From: Glycine soja
Taxonomy: Eukaryota > Streptophyta > Magnoliopsida > Fabales > Fabaceae
DNA: 64,000 nucleotides
Assembly (NCBI RefSeq): GCF_004193775.1
Contig: NC_041016.1
Span: forward strand, 43,325,522 to 43,389,521
Direction of reading: 5' to 3'
The notes beneath the pieces are model-generated. The model made no database searches, had not been told where the DNA came from, and was given only the letters and a program-made list of their open reading frames with translations. Made by a program: the position numbers and the translations under genes. Positions 1-10,072 of this stretch are shown piece after piece (the stretch's first letter is position 1; each line of letters starts with the position of its first letter).

Positions 1-1372
1 TTTACGCACATACCCACCATTGTCATTTCGAAGACAATGTCTGTGGTGGAATAAATGTTCCTTTCTCACTGAGCTTTCTTTTTTCCCGTAGATACCCAAA
101 ACCTGTCCGAGTAAAACTACAATCTCAGACTCTTTAACCGTTAGATCATTGTGCAATTTGGACACCACTTTTGAAACACATTTTCGCCTAGTTCTACCAT
201 TCGGATTTGTGAAATAGAGTTTCTTCATAGTGAAATTAGTCTCGCAGTAAAATGGAGACTACAATTTATTTCCCTTTTCTCTAATGCTTGGAAACCCTAC
301 CAGAGCAAACAAAGGAAAAATTTGAGAAATCTTAGGGAACTCCTAGAGACGTCGTTATCATTGTCGGACCACACATGTGAGTCCACTTAGAGGTAAGGGA
401 TGAGTTTATCATAATTGGAGTAAGAATGAAAATGTGTAGGAATCCTTAGGGGATCAAATTGAGGTTTATTTTGGAATATTTATTGTATTATAATTCTTTC
501 TGTATGATTATGTGAAATTGTTTGAAGGATTTTAATCATCGTTTTGTGAGAAACATTTTTGTATAATTTGTTTGTGTTTTGGATAACATTAGCGTGATAA
601 ACAATTATATTAGCATTATGAAATTGTGTATAAGTGATAAATTGGATATGTAATGAATTATGAAATAACATGTTGCTTTGAGATTATAACATTGTTATTA
701 AGATTTAGTAAATTGACAAAGTTGAACATGTGTTAATTTGTGAAATACATGCAAACTTGTGATGGTGGATTGTGATATTATGAGATGTTAAATTGTGGAC
801 ATGAGATTTGGGTGTGAATAAGTGTATGTTTAACACTGGATGTGACAATATTTATGTTGTGAGCTATGAATTATACAATAATTCGACTAGTATTTATCTT
901 GAGAAAAACGTGTATGCACGGTGTTGAAGGAAAAGTGTAGGTTTCCTAGTTAGGAACGAGTGTTAAATTATAGCATAATGTGTTAAACGTGTTTGAAACA
1001 CGAGTGTGAGGTTGTGGATATTGAATAATTTATGAGTTGTGTCTGCGTGCAAAAATTATTTAAGGGGTTGAAACTAAATTAGGAAGGTGAGACCCTAACG
1101 GATTCTTCGGAGTTTAGGGCTTAGGGGTAAAGACACTAGATTTGAGTGACCCTGACTGGTCACCTTATGATTTTACTTAACGAGACTGACCTGACATATC
1201 CATTGTGTGGTGTGTCTGGTTATGTACTTTTAAACGCCCTAGGATGGTTTTTCACTCGCATGATAGCACATTGCATATAGGCTTGAGTCTTAGTATAATT
1301 GTTGCATAAAGGTTGCTAATTGTCTGTTATGAAATTGATTAGTGTTATTCGTCTTCACATATATTCCTGCAG
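1..1372. other. Gene-free stretch, possibly old LTR-type repeat and an intron end
   Basis: I see no supported coding region here. The text has the look of dispersed plant repeat DNA, for example the segment around 120-220 and the GT-rich stretch 480-1000, but I could not find a second copy in the window. The last bases, ending in CAG at 1370-1372, act as the 3' splice acceptor of the GAPDH fossil that follows. Assignment to a particular repeat family would be a guess. Confidence 0.3.
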
Positions 1373-1793
1373 GCTTTGCACATGCTGTAATATGATTCTA
1401 TGCTGGGAACCTTTAAAAAATGTGAAATTACTAGACAATGAAACCATCACTGTTGATGGTAAGCCCATCAAGGTTGTTTCAAGCAAGGACCCTCTTAAGC
1501 TTCCTTGGGCTGAGCTTGGAATTGTCAGTGTTATAGAGGTAACTCCCCATTACATGACTTATTTTAAACATGATCCAATATTGTTTATTTATTGAAGATC
1601 TGTTAAAATGATTAATAAGTGAATTTTTTTTCAGGGAATGAGAGTGTTTGTGGATGGCCCTGGGGCTGGCAAACATATCCAAGCAGGTGCCAAGAAGGTT
1701 ATTATCACTACTCCTGCAAAGGGTGTTGCTATCCCACCTTATGTTGTTGAGTAAATGAAGGGAACTACACTCGTGAGATCTCTAACATTATAA
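1373..1793 (+). pseudogene. GAPB-like: Plastid glyceraldehyde-3-phosphate dehydrogenase subunit B fragment (GAPB-like)
   Basis: In plants GAPB is a Calvin-cycle NADP-dependent GAPDH subunit; this is a dead fragment of the NAD(P)-binding half. Exon 1373-1538 reads residues resembling [12 protein letters not shown], then [17 protein letters not shown] and [13 protein letters not shown] intron follows (1539-1634), then an exon with [18 protein letters not shown] and the VIITTPAKG strand, in which [16 protein letters not shown] favours the B over the A subunit. Breaks seen: TAA at 1388-1390 where Lys is expected, a shift of frame near 1415-1420, and a missing base near 1749 that makes a stop at 1750-1752. 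Beyond it, homology resumes in another frame (NYTREISNI). The retained intron shows it came from genomic DNA and not from an mRNA. Upstream (transit peptide) and downstream (catalytic) exons are absent nearby. Confidence 0.85.
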
Positions 1794-2420
1794 GGTTCTT
1801 GACAACTAAGACTGTGTTGTGTTGTGTGTGTTTCAAATGTCAATGCAGCATTTTTTTTGTGCCAGAAGATTGATTATTCATGTTCCATCCCTTAAGCGGT
1901 TGCATTTGCTTTTTCTTGTATACTGTTTCTTCGGTGGTCCACTTGGTAAGAAAGGGACATGAAACAAAAGGACAAAATAATTCATATATGGCAGCATTAC
2001 TCACCTCTTTGGATCTTTCCCATATCTTGTTTTGTTTTAGTATTTTGCTTTTCTTGAGGCTACGAAAGGGAACTGTGTCCTTGGATGCTATGCTCACCAC
2101 AGGCCATGCAGTTGAAATCAAGCGATTATATGGAGTTGGTTATGACCATAATTAATGTAGAATTAGTACTACTTCTCATCTTGCCCTCTATGATCTAGTT
2201 TTGGCCCACACCGATCCCCACTAAGACACCCTACTCAAATGCCTACTTATGATGCACTTTCCTTTTACTGCTTTTATAAAGTGTGATGGCCTTCAATTCA
2301 TTTTGCCAAAATCATTAGCTTTTTTCAATCATGTGAAAGTTCCAAAACACTTTATTTGAATCACATTGAAATGAATTGTTCAACATAATTGTTTCCTTTC
2401 TTTCCCGTGTATCAGTGTAG
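1794..2420. other. Non-coding stretch between two gene fossils
   Basis: This stretch lies between the GAPB-like and the LRR fossils. Short open frames on both strands (about 1840-2155) overlap each other and show no recognisable domain. Part of it may be intron DNA of the LRR gene fragment, because it ends in a pyrimidine-rich tract and GTGTAG at 2415-2420 directly before the LRR exon. Confidence 0.4.
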
Positions 2421-2519
2421 GAAACGCTCTGCATGCTGTGAGAAGCAGGCTTTCTAACCCCAGCATCGTGTTGCAGAGCTGCGACCCAACTCTCATTAAT
2501 GCTTGTACAAGATTTCATG
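2421..2519 (+). pseudogene. SERK-like leucine-rich-repeat N-terminal exon, 5' part (split by element C)
   Basis: The reading frame gives GNALHAVRSRLSNPSIVLQS, then DPTLINACTRFHV. This matches the N-terminal cap (LRRNT_2) found before the LRRs of SERK/BAK1-type receptor kinases and the related short LRR proteins, where the motif is normally [20 protein letters not shown]. The two tryptophans are replaced by Cys and Arg. An AG at 2419-2420 fits a conserved intron before this exon. The frame stops being host DNA at 2519, where a Ty1-copia LTR begins, and resumes at 20571 in the same phase once one copy of the 5-bp target duplication TCATG is discounted. Confidence 0.75.
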
Positions 2520-3016
2520 TGTTGGTTCTTTTATCAGTTCTTTACACAAATAGAACCTGCACAAGACCAATAAAACAGAAAACACAACAAAACAACAAGC
2601 AAGAATCTACATCGGATTTACGTGGTTCAGCAATGTGTCTACATCCACGAGAAATGACATCTCATCATCATCACATTGATCATGAAACATTACAAGTTCA
2701 ATACAAGCAGCAGCTAGCTTAATCTCTCTTGGTTTCTCTTTTACAAAACCTCTCACAATCTCTTAGCTCTCTTTCTCCATTGAACTCTCTATTTTTCTGC
2801 AAAACTCTCTCTGTTTTTATGCTGCAAAAAAACTCTTCTCCAAGAATAACATGATTAGGAAAAACCTTTCTCCTAACTCTAGGAGCCAAGCTTTTTTATG
2901 GTGCCAAAAAACCAATTCAGTTATGACAACTAAATTCAATAACTGAAGTTAGTTATGACAGCACCACTTGAAACCTTCACACTTGTGCCTTTTGTGATTT
3001 TGAGTCACACACCATA
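2520..3016 (-). repeat. 3' LTR of element C
   Basis: About 497 bp, nearly colinear with 20070-20565. On the minus strand it begins TATGGTGTGTG, where the other LTR has TGTGGTGTGTG, so the terminal TG is mutated in this copy. It lacks about 15-25 bp of an AACTGAATT-type repetition seen in the other LTR near 20460-20490. Confidence 0.88.
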
Positions 3017-4465
3017 AATCTCCACCTTGATTCCAAACCAGCAAGTGTATATCTTTGTATTCAGGGCTGCACTTCTATTAGACTTCCTTAGGCATCTTCA
3101 AAATTGATCAAGTCCAGGCAGTGCTTGAACTTGACACTAGATAGGGACTTTGTGAACATGTCAACCGGGTTTTCTTCTTTTGAAACCTTCTCCACCTTCA
3201 CCTTCTCAGATTCAATCACATCTCTGATGAAGTGTAGTTTCACATCTACATGATTTGTCCTCTCATGGTAAATTTGGTGATTTGCCAAGTGAATGACACT
3301 TTGATTGTCACAGTGAAGTATGACACAAGCTTGTGCTATTCCAAGTTCATTTACCATACCTTTAAGCTAGATTGCTTCCTTCACTCCTTCAGCTAAGGCC
3401 ATGTACTCTGCTTCAATTGTTGAAAGAGCAACAACTGATTGTTGATTTGTTTTCCAACTAATTGTTGTTCCAAACAAAGTAAACACATATCCTATTAAGG
3501 ATTTTCTTGTGTACATTTCTTACAAAATCTGCATCTACATAGCTTGTGATTGTTGCCTCGTGTGCTGTCTTGTTGTACCTTAATCCAGCTTTCAAAGATC
3601 CATTTAGATACCTTAGTGTCCACTTCAAAGCTTCCCAGTGTGCACTGCCAGGATCTCTCATGAATCTGCTTATTATGCTCACTGCATGAGCCAAGTCAGG
3701 TCTGCTGTAGACCATTCCATACATTACGCTTCCAACACCCCTAGCATATGGTGTTTGATTCATTTTAGACCTTTCTTCAGTAGTCTTTGGTGCTTGAGTA
3801 ACAGATAGCTTTGTATGATGGCCAAGTGGTGTGCTAACAGGCTTGCTTTAATGCATCCTAAACCTTTCCACCCCTTTCTTGAGGTAATTGTTTTGGGACA
3901 AGAATAGTTCACCCTTTGCTCTATCCCTACGAATGTCAATCCCAAGTATCCTTCTAGTTGACCCTAGATCTTTCATCTCAAATTCTGTGTTCAAGCTTTC
4001 TGTGAGTTGCCTAATCTCTTCCTTATTAGCACTTGCTATGAGGATGCCATCCACATACAAGAGAAGATAGAGAACACAAACTTCCTTTTTTTCAAGATAT
4101 ATACACAACTATCATATATGTTTCTAATGAAGCCATATCTGATCAAGAACTCATCAAATTTCAGATACCACATTCGAGGGTTTTGCTTCAGTCCATACAT
4201 GGATTTTTTCAGCAAGTACACCTTGTTCTCCCCTTCTTCAAAACCTTCAGGCTGATTCATGTAGATGGTTTCCTTCAGATTTCCATGGAGAAAAACTGTT
4301 TTAACATCTAGCTGTTCAAGTTCCAAATCATATTGATTTATCAAACCAAGTATGATTCTTATTGAACAATGCTTCACAACTGGTGAAAAAAATCTCATTG
4401 TAATCAATTCCTTCAACCTATGTAAAGCCTTTTGCTACCAATCTTGCCTTGAACCTAGGCCTTTC
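3017..4465 (-). pseudogene. Element C: 3' half of reverse transcriptase and RNase H
   Basis: Reading 5' to 3' on the minus strand, the RT palm motifs appear first (LDVKTVFLHGNL, YGLKQNPRMWY). Then comes the catalytic-loop region, which reads YVDG where copia RTs have YVDD, so one metal-binding Asp is lost. The LLG-type domain follows (GIDIRRDRAKGELFLSQ), then RPDLAHAVSIISRFM and the RNase H region, with STIEAEYMALAEGVKEA and HCDNQSVIHLANH. The end is VDMFTKSLSS. Several frameshifts (near 4075, 3848, 3765, 3490) and stops break it. It is the continuation of 8320-8576 once element A is removed. Confidence 0.85.
4461..4465. repeat. Target site duplication of element A (CTTTC), left copy
   Basis: CTTTC occurs directly before the left LTR of A; the same five bases follow the right LTR at 8315-8319. 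This is the typical 5-bp footprint of copia integrase. Confidence 0.85.
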
Positions 4466-5497
4466 TGTGAATGTATGTATACATGATTTTGATGATGTCA
4501 AAGAAGAATCTAACAAGGCTGCTTCAAATGATAAGCATTTGCTTCAAGAATAATTCAAGATTGCTTCAACAAACAAAGCCTTGTTTCAAGATTCACTAAA
4601 GACCAAGCCTTGCCTTAAAACAATGTGCTTTCAAGACATGCAAGGCTCTGGTAATCGATTACCATGAAGTGTAATCGATTACCAGAAGATAGGGTTGAGA
4701 AATAGCTGTTGAAAAAGGTTTTGAATTTGAATTTTCAACATGTAATCGATTACCATATGTCTGTAATCGATTACCAGCAACGAAACTTTGGAAATTCAAA
4801 TTCAAAAGTCATAACCCTTCAAATTATAATTGTGTAATCGATTACACAAACATTGTAATCGATTACCAGTGGAAAGTTTTCAGAAAATCTGCCAACAGTC
4901 ACATCTTTTCATTAGATTTGTGAATGGTCATCAAAGGCCTATAAATAGGTGACTTGGGCACGAATATTAGATAGAGAGTATTTTTGGTCCAAAATGTCTT
5001 ATCCTCTCAAAAGACAATGAGAGAGATTCCAAAAGAACTTCATTGTCAAATGCTCTCTCAAAAGAAATCCTTGACCAAACACTTGCAAAATCTATAAGGA
5101 TTCTTGCATGATCTTCATTGTAATATTCTTCTCTTGAAGAGAGAATTCTTCTTCTATTCTTCTTATTCAATGAGATTGGTTAAGAGACTGTGAGTCTCTT
5201 GTTGTAAAGCATCTGAACACAAGGGATGGGTTGTCCCTGTGTGGTTCAGACTTTGTAAAGGATTTTACAAAGATAGTGAAAATCTCAAGTGGGTTGCTTG
5301 AGTACTGGACGTAGGCACGGGTTGTGGCCGAACCAGTATAAAACTGTGTTTGCATTCTCTCTTCCCTTATCTTATTTATTTTGTTGCAATCAATTGTGTC
5401 TTGCATGTTTAAAGAACATTGTTAAATTGATTGTTGTTGTTTCTTCTGTATTCTAAGCCTATCCCTCTTAAGATTATTGAGGCCACAAGGTCCAACA
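4466..5497 (+). repeat. 5' LTR of element A
   Basis: It starts TGTGAATG and ends GGTCCAACA. It holds six copies of the 12-bp palindrome GTAATCGATTAC at 4651, 4671, 4742, 4763, 4834 and 4855. A TATA-like CTATAAATAG at about 4939-4948 lies roughly 80 bp after the last palindrome and is a plausible core promoter for the element's transcript. Confidence 0.9.
4651..4866. promoter_or_regulatory. Palindrome cluster (three GTAATCGATTAC dyads) in LTR of A
   Basis: Six perfect copies are grouped in three pairs with start-to-start distances of 20, 21 and 21 bp; pair starts are 91 and 92 bp apart. The position upstream of the TATA-like sequence near 4939 suggests a transcription-factor array, but no binding factor is known from this sequence alone. 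An identical cluster lies at 7468-7683. Confidence 0.6.
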
Positions 5498-5512
5498 AGT
5501 GGTATCAGAGCG
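5498..5512 (+). other. Primer-binding site of element A
   Basis: AGTGGTATCAGAGCG directly follows the 5' LTR; TGGTATCAGAGC is the usual initiator-Met-tRNA complement of plant copia elements. Confidence 0.85.
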
Positions 5513-5550
5513 GGATTCTTGTATAAAGTTTAAAAGCTTCAAGAATAGAT

Positions 5551-5880
5551 ATGGCCTCAACCAAATTTCCATTTTCTGAGGAAAATTCTATCTATAGGCT
5601 CTTATGTTCAATGGTGAGGGTTATCATTATTGGAAAACCTGAATGCAGATCTTTATAGAAGCCATAGATCTAAAGATATGGGAAGCCATTGAATTTGATT
5701 CATTCATTCCTACAAAGGTTGAGAGAAATGCAACTACATAAAAAAAAAAACTAGAGAAGAAAGAAAATGATGATGAAAGAAGATAGAAGAAGGTTCCTCT
5801 TTAGCCCCAAAATGCTGAATGCAATCAACTTGGGCACATGAGATTCAATTGTCCTGTGTTTAAAAGAAGAATATCATAAG
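5551..5880 (+). pseudogene. Element A: remnant of gag
   Basis: It begins ATGGCCTCAACC and reads a short segment similar to the start of element B's gag: GEGYHYWK-like residues, then IFIEAIDLKIWEAIEFDSF. It then has a run of A bases and a decayed zinc knuckle (ECNQLGHMRFNCP near 5814-5850) that lies in a different frame from the segment before it. The capsid part is missing. It is not translatable as one protein. Confidence 0.75.
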
Positions 5881-6359
5881 TCTGGGTATCATGATGAAAG
5901 ACTATGAAAATGGAGAAGAGCAAAGTCGATACATTGATAGCAATTTCTCCAAACACATGGCATGCATCAAAGTTTATTCATATTTCTCTCCAAGATAAAT
6001 GAATATGTGATTTATGAAGACAACAAACGAAGGCCACATTTCTCCCCAAGAAAAGTGAATATGCGATTTATGGAGACAACAAACAAAGGCCACTTGATCA
6101 ACAACCGCAACAAGTAATATCAAATGATATCAACAGGTCACTTGTCTTTGATTGATTACTTTTGATGCTTGTTTTCTACTTGAGTTTAGACTGTCCTTGA
6201 TGATTGTGATTGAATTTGATTGACTGTGTTTGATGATTGATTGATTGTATTTTTTATTGTGTGTTTGATTGTCTTTGATGTTTGTTCCTGATTAAGTTTT
6301 TGATTGTTTTTAAAGAATCTATTAAACTTTTCAAATTATTTTCATGTTTTAAGAAAACT

Positions 6360-6720
6360 ATTTCAAATTTAGAAAAAGAAATTTTAAAATTGAAATTTGA
6401 AAAGTTAAATTTGAAAATTGAAAATTAAAATTTGAAATTTGAAATTAAAATTTGGAAGTTGGAAGTTGGAAGTAGTTATTGGAAGTTGAAAGTTAAAAAT
6501 GGAAGTTGGAAGTTGGAAGTGGAAGTTACTGGAAGTTGGAAGTTGGAAATGAAAGTTATTGGAAGTTGAAAGTTGAAAATGAAGGTTGGAAGTTGGAAGG
6601 GGAAGTTACTAAAAGTTGAAATTGGAAGTTGGAATTTAAAATTTAAAATTTAAAATTTAAAATTTAAATTTTAAAAATTTGAAATTTGAAATTTGAATTT
6701 TTTTTAATAATAGAAATTAT
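6360..6720 (+). repeat. Purine-rich degenerate GGAAGTT / AAATTTGAA tract in element A
   Basis: A long stretch is built from variants of AAATTTGAAA, then GGAAGTT(G) units (about 6455-6620), then AAATTTAAAATTT units (about 6630-6700). The plus strand is mostly purine in the middle part. It replaces the pol region expected here and looks like slippage-expanded sequence. Confidence 0.75.
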
Positions 6721-6940
6721 TGTGTATAGTTAGTTGATTGTTAATTTAATTAATTTGATTTGAAATATTTGATGATTGATTGTGTTTGATTGTGTTTGAT
6801 TGATGTGTTATTGTACTTGTTTTTGCTTGATTAATATTGAATGATTGTTTTAATGCCTTTTGATATCACTTGATTCTCATACATTGCAACAAGTGGTAAC
6901 ATCTTTCTCCTCTCTATTCATGATTTGTTTTTGATGTTGA

Positions 6941-7282
6941 CAAAGGGGGAGAGAAAGATAAAAGATAAAATAGTAAGAAAAATTATCTATTGTTTTATGA
7001 GACAACTTTTTATATATGAAAAATATGAAATCTTCAATTGTCTCATATAAGCAATCATTGTAAAACCAAGGGGGAGTAAACTATATGCAAATAGATATTT
7101 TCTTTGTTGTTGCTCCTAACCTACAGGTGGTTATCATCATCAAAAAGGGGGAGAATGTAAATCATGAAGATTTTGATGATATCAAGAAGAATTTGCTTGA
7201 GAAAGGGGGAGATGTAAATCATGCAAGCTTTGATGGTGTCAAGAAGAAATCACATGTTTGTCATCATCAAAAAGGGGGAGAA
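6941..7282 (+). other. Multiple polypurine tracts of element A
   Basis: Five GGGGGAG-type purine runs occur at about 6941-6958, 7066-7078, 7143-7154, 7201-7212 and 7269-7282; the last directly precedes the 3' LTR. After the third and fourth runs the sequence echoes the start of the LTR (TGTAAATCATG, then TTTGATGATATCAAGAAG). Repeated polypurine tracts are a known hallmark of the Sirevirus genus. Confidence 0.75.
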
Positions 7283-8314
7283 TGTGAATGTATGTATACA
7301 TGATTTTGATGATGTCAAAGAAGAATCTAACAAGGCTGCTTCAAATGATAAGCATTTGCTTCAAGAATAATTCAAGATTGCTTCAACAAACAAAGCCTTG
7401 TTTCAAGATTCACTAAAGACCAAGCCTTGCCTTAAAACAATGTGCTTTCAAGACATGCAAGGCTCTGGTAATCGATTACCATGAAGTGTAATCGATTACC
7501 AGAAGACAGGGTTGAGAAATAGCTGTTGAAAAAGGTTTTGAATTTGAATTTTCAACATGTAATCGATTACCATATGTCTGTAATCGATTACCAGCAACGA
7601 AACTTTGGAAATTCAAATTCAAAAGTCATAACCCTTCAAATTATAATTGTGTAATCGATTACACAAACATTGTAATCGATTACCAGTGGAAAGTTTTCAG
7701 AAAATCTGCCAACAGTCACATCTTTTCATTAGATTTGTGAATGGTCATCAAAGGCCTATAAATAGGTGACTTGGGCACGAATATTAGATAGAGAGTATTT
7801 TTGGTCCAAAATGTCTTATCCTCTCAAAAGACAATGAGAGAGATTCCAAAAGAACTTCATTGTCAAATGCTCTCTCAAAAGAAATCCTTGACCAAACACT
7901 TGCAAAATCTATAAGGATTCTTGCATGATCTTCATTGTAATATTCTTCTCTTGAAGAGAGAATTCTTCTTCTATTCTTCTTATTCAATGAGATTGGTTAA
8001 GAGACTGTGAGTCTCTTGTTGTAAAGCATCTGAACACAAGGGATGGGTTGTCCCTGTGTGGTTCAGACTTTGTAAAGGATTTTACAAAGATAGTGAAAAT
8101 CTCAAGTGGGTTGCTTGAGTACTGGACGTAGGCACGGGTTGTGGCCGAACCAGTATAAAACTGTGTTTGCATTCTCTCTTCCCTTATCTTATTTATTTTG
8201 TTGCAATCAATTGTGTCTTGCATGTTTAAAGAACATTGTTAAATTGATTGTTGTTGTTTCTTCTGTATTCTAAGCCTATCCCTCTTAAGATTATTGAGGC
8301 CACAAGGTCCAACA
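7283..8314 (+). repeat. 3' LTR of element A
   Basis: A copy of 4466-5497 with one visible base difference. It carries the same six GTAATCGATTAC palindromes (7468, 7488, 7559, 7580, 7651, 7672). It ends CCAACA and is followed by target duplication CTTTC (8315-8319). Confidence 0.9.
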
Positions 8315-8319
8315 CTTTC

Positions 8320-8576
8320 TACTCTTGGAATGCCTTCTTTCTTCTTGAAAATCCACTTACATCCAACAACCTTCTGCTTTTTGGGTTGATCCACTAGTAT
8401 CCAGGTCTTGTTCTTTCTCAAAGATTCCATTTCTTTACTCATTGCCTGAAGCCACAATTGATTGTCTTCTCCTTCAATTGCTTCCCTCTAGGTCTTTGGC
8501 TCTGTATTTTGGATCTCCTCAACAACATTCAAGGCATAGTAGATAATATCAGCATGGCCATACCTTTTTGTAGGCT
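8320..8576 (-). pseudogene. Element C: N-terminal reverse transcriptase piece
   Basis: On the minus strand it reads RYGHADIIYYALNVVEEIQN, a stop, then EDNQLWLQAMSKEMESL, then KNKTWILV and VGCKWIFKKKEG. This is the usual start of a copia RT (W..AM..E...L..N.TW.LV..P.....VG.KWVFK). Element A interrupts it on one side and element B on the other. Confidence 0.85.
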
Positions 8577-8581
8577 TTGTC
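8577..8581. repeat. Target site duplication of element B (TTGTC), left copy
   Basis: TTGTC precedes the left LTR of B; the same five bases follow its right LTR at 17715-17719. Confidence 0.85.
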
Positions 8582-9697
8582 TGTTAGACAAGTGGCCTCA
8601 GATATCTTAAGAAGGGGGGGTTGAATTAAGATGTTACAAACTATTTCCCCAATTAAAATTCTATCAAGTTATAAATTCCCTTAATAATGAAATTCATAAA
8701 TATTGATTCAAATAGAACAATTTGAATATGAATATAAAACAATAATAAATAAAGAAGTTTAAGGGAAGAGAAAGTGCAAACTCATATTTATACTGGTTCG
8801 GTCACACCCTTGTGCCTACGTCCAGTCCTCAATCAACCCGCTTGAGAGTTCCACTATCTTGTAAATTCCTTTTACAAGTTCTAAACACACAAGGACAATC
8901 CTTCCTTTGTGTTTAGAATTCTTTTACAACAAGAGACCCTCGGTCTCTTAATCCCTTTTCAGGATAAAGAAGAAGAGAAGAAGAAATCTCTCTTGAAAGA
9001 GATAGATTGAACAATTTGAGCACTCAAATAATTCCTTATTGAATCACAAGTGTTTTGGCCAAGGAATTTGAAAGAGGATAAAACGATTTTGCTTCTTAAG
9101 AGGATAAGACCTTTTTGTTCTGAAAATCTCTTAGCAAATTCGTGTCCCAAGTCACACATATATAGGCCTTTGATGGTCATTCAAGAATCAAGTAAAAAGA
9201 TGTGACTGTTGAGAATATTTTCTGAAAAACTTCTCTGGTAATCGATTACAGTATGTGTGTAACCGATTACAAGCTTTAAAATTTGAATTAAAACGTTCAA
9301 TAACTGCTGGTAATCGATTACCATATATGTGTAATCGATTACACAGTGCAAATTTTGAATTCAAATTTTAATAGCTGTTGTAAATCGTTTTTGGCCACTG
9401 GTAATCGATTACATCCTCTGGTAATCGATTACCAGAGAGTAAATCTGTTGAAAAAACCTTTTTAACTTAAATTTCTTGGCCAAACCTTTTGCTACTTCAT
9501 TTAGGAATTCCCTTCCTATTTAATATACCCTTCCTAAGACTCTTAGAGACTGTCTTGATCATCCATCTTGAATATCTTTAATTTCTTTGTCTTGAATAAA
9601 TCTTTGAGAAGCATGTGATCCATGTGATCCTTTGGCATCATCAAAACATTCAGCTTGATCCTCTCATCAAAACATTCAGCTTGACCCTTTGTCTACA
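8582..9697 (-). repeat. 3' LTR of element B
   Basis: On the plus strand it runs TGTTAGACAAG to TTTGTCTACA. It contains the palindrome cluster at 9238, 9259 (one mismatch, GTAACCGATTAC), 9310, 9331, 9401 and 9421. A minus-strand TATA-like motif lies near 9159-9165 (CACATATATAGGCC on the plus strand). Confidence 0.9.
9238..9432. promoter_or_regulatory. Palindrome cluster (three dyads) in LTR of B
   Basis: Five perfect GTAATCGATTAC copies and one with a single mismatch form three pairs spaced 21, 21 and 20 bp; pair starts are 72 and 91 bp apart. The same cluster is at 17255-17449 in the other LTR. Role inferred only from position and regular spacing. Confidence 0.55.
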
Positions 9698-9700
9698 ATG

Positions 9701-9862
9701 TCCCCCTTTTTTATGATGACAATCCCTGAAATCAAGACAAGCTATATACAAGATGATAGCACGTTCACATAACCCGTACTCCCCCTATCTTTTGGCATGT
9801 ATGCCTAACTTTAATGATTTAATTGATTTCTAACCCAAGTTCTAAGTTCTCTCCCCCTTTGG
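9701..9862 (-). other. Multiple polypurine tracts of element B
   Basis: Minus-strand purine runs lie at 9701-9712 (AAAAAAGGGGGA, next to the 3' LTR), 9778-9789 and 9849-9862, all containing GGGGGAG or close to it. They parallel the repeated tracts in element A. Confidence 0.7.
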
Positions 9863-10072
9863 CAACATCAAAAAGAACTAAGCAAAACAATCAATATCAA
9901 ATAAAGCCAAACATTAAACCAAAAGAAGTCCATACATTGTCATAAACAACCAAAGCAAAGGCGAAAAATATAATAAAAGTGCAAGAGTACGATAATTTAA
10001 GCAGCAAAAAGCCAAATACACGGCGATAAAACTAAGTACTAATAATACTTAATCATAATAATAACAAATAAG

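Larger units (their letters stand above)
4466..8314 (+). mobile_element. Non-autonomous Sirevirus-type copia element A
   Basis: Two LTRs of 1032 bp (4466-5497, 7283-8314) enclose only 1785 bp. The interior has a Met-tRNA-type primer-binding site, a decayed start of gag, purine-rich tracts and several polypurine tracts. No protease, integrase or RT is present, so it must have depended on proteins of a related element; element B is of the same family type. The LTRs differ at one base that I can see (A/G context near 4689 against 7506), so insertion is recent relative to B and C. It lies inside the RT of element C with duplication CTTTC. Confidence 0.9.

Noticed and set aside
2438..2722. A 94-codon frame starting in the LRR exon and running into the LTR of C
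   Set aside because: It is an accidental fusion: the first third is the host fossil, the rest is LTR sequence that recurs at 20069-20272.
4967..5406. Minus-strand frames in the LTRs of A (also 7784-8223) and of B (8959-9180, 16976-17197)
   Set aside because: They are identical in both LTRs, lack domains and run against the element's transcription.
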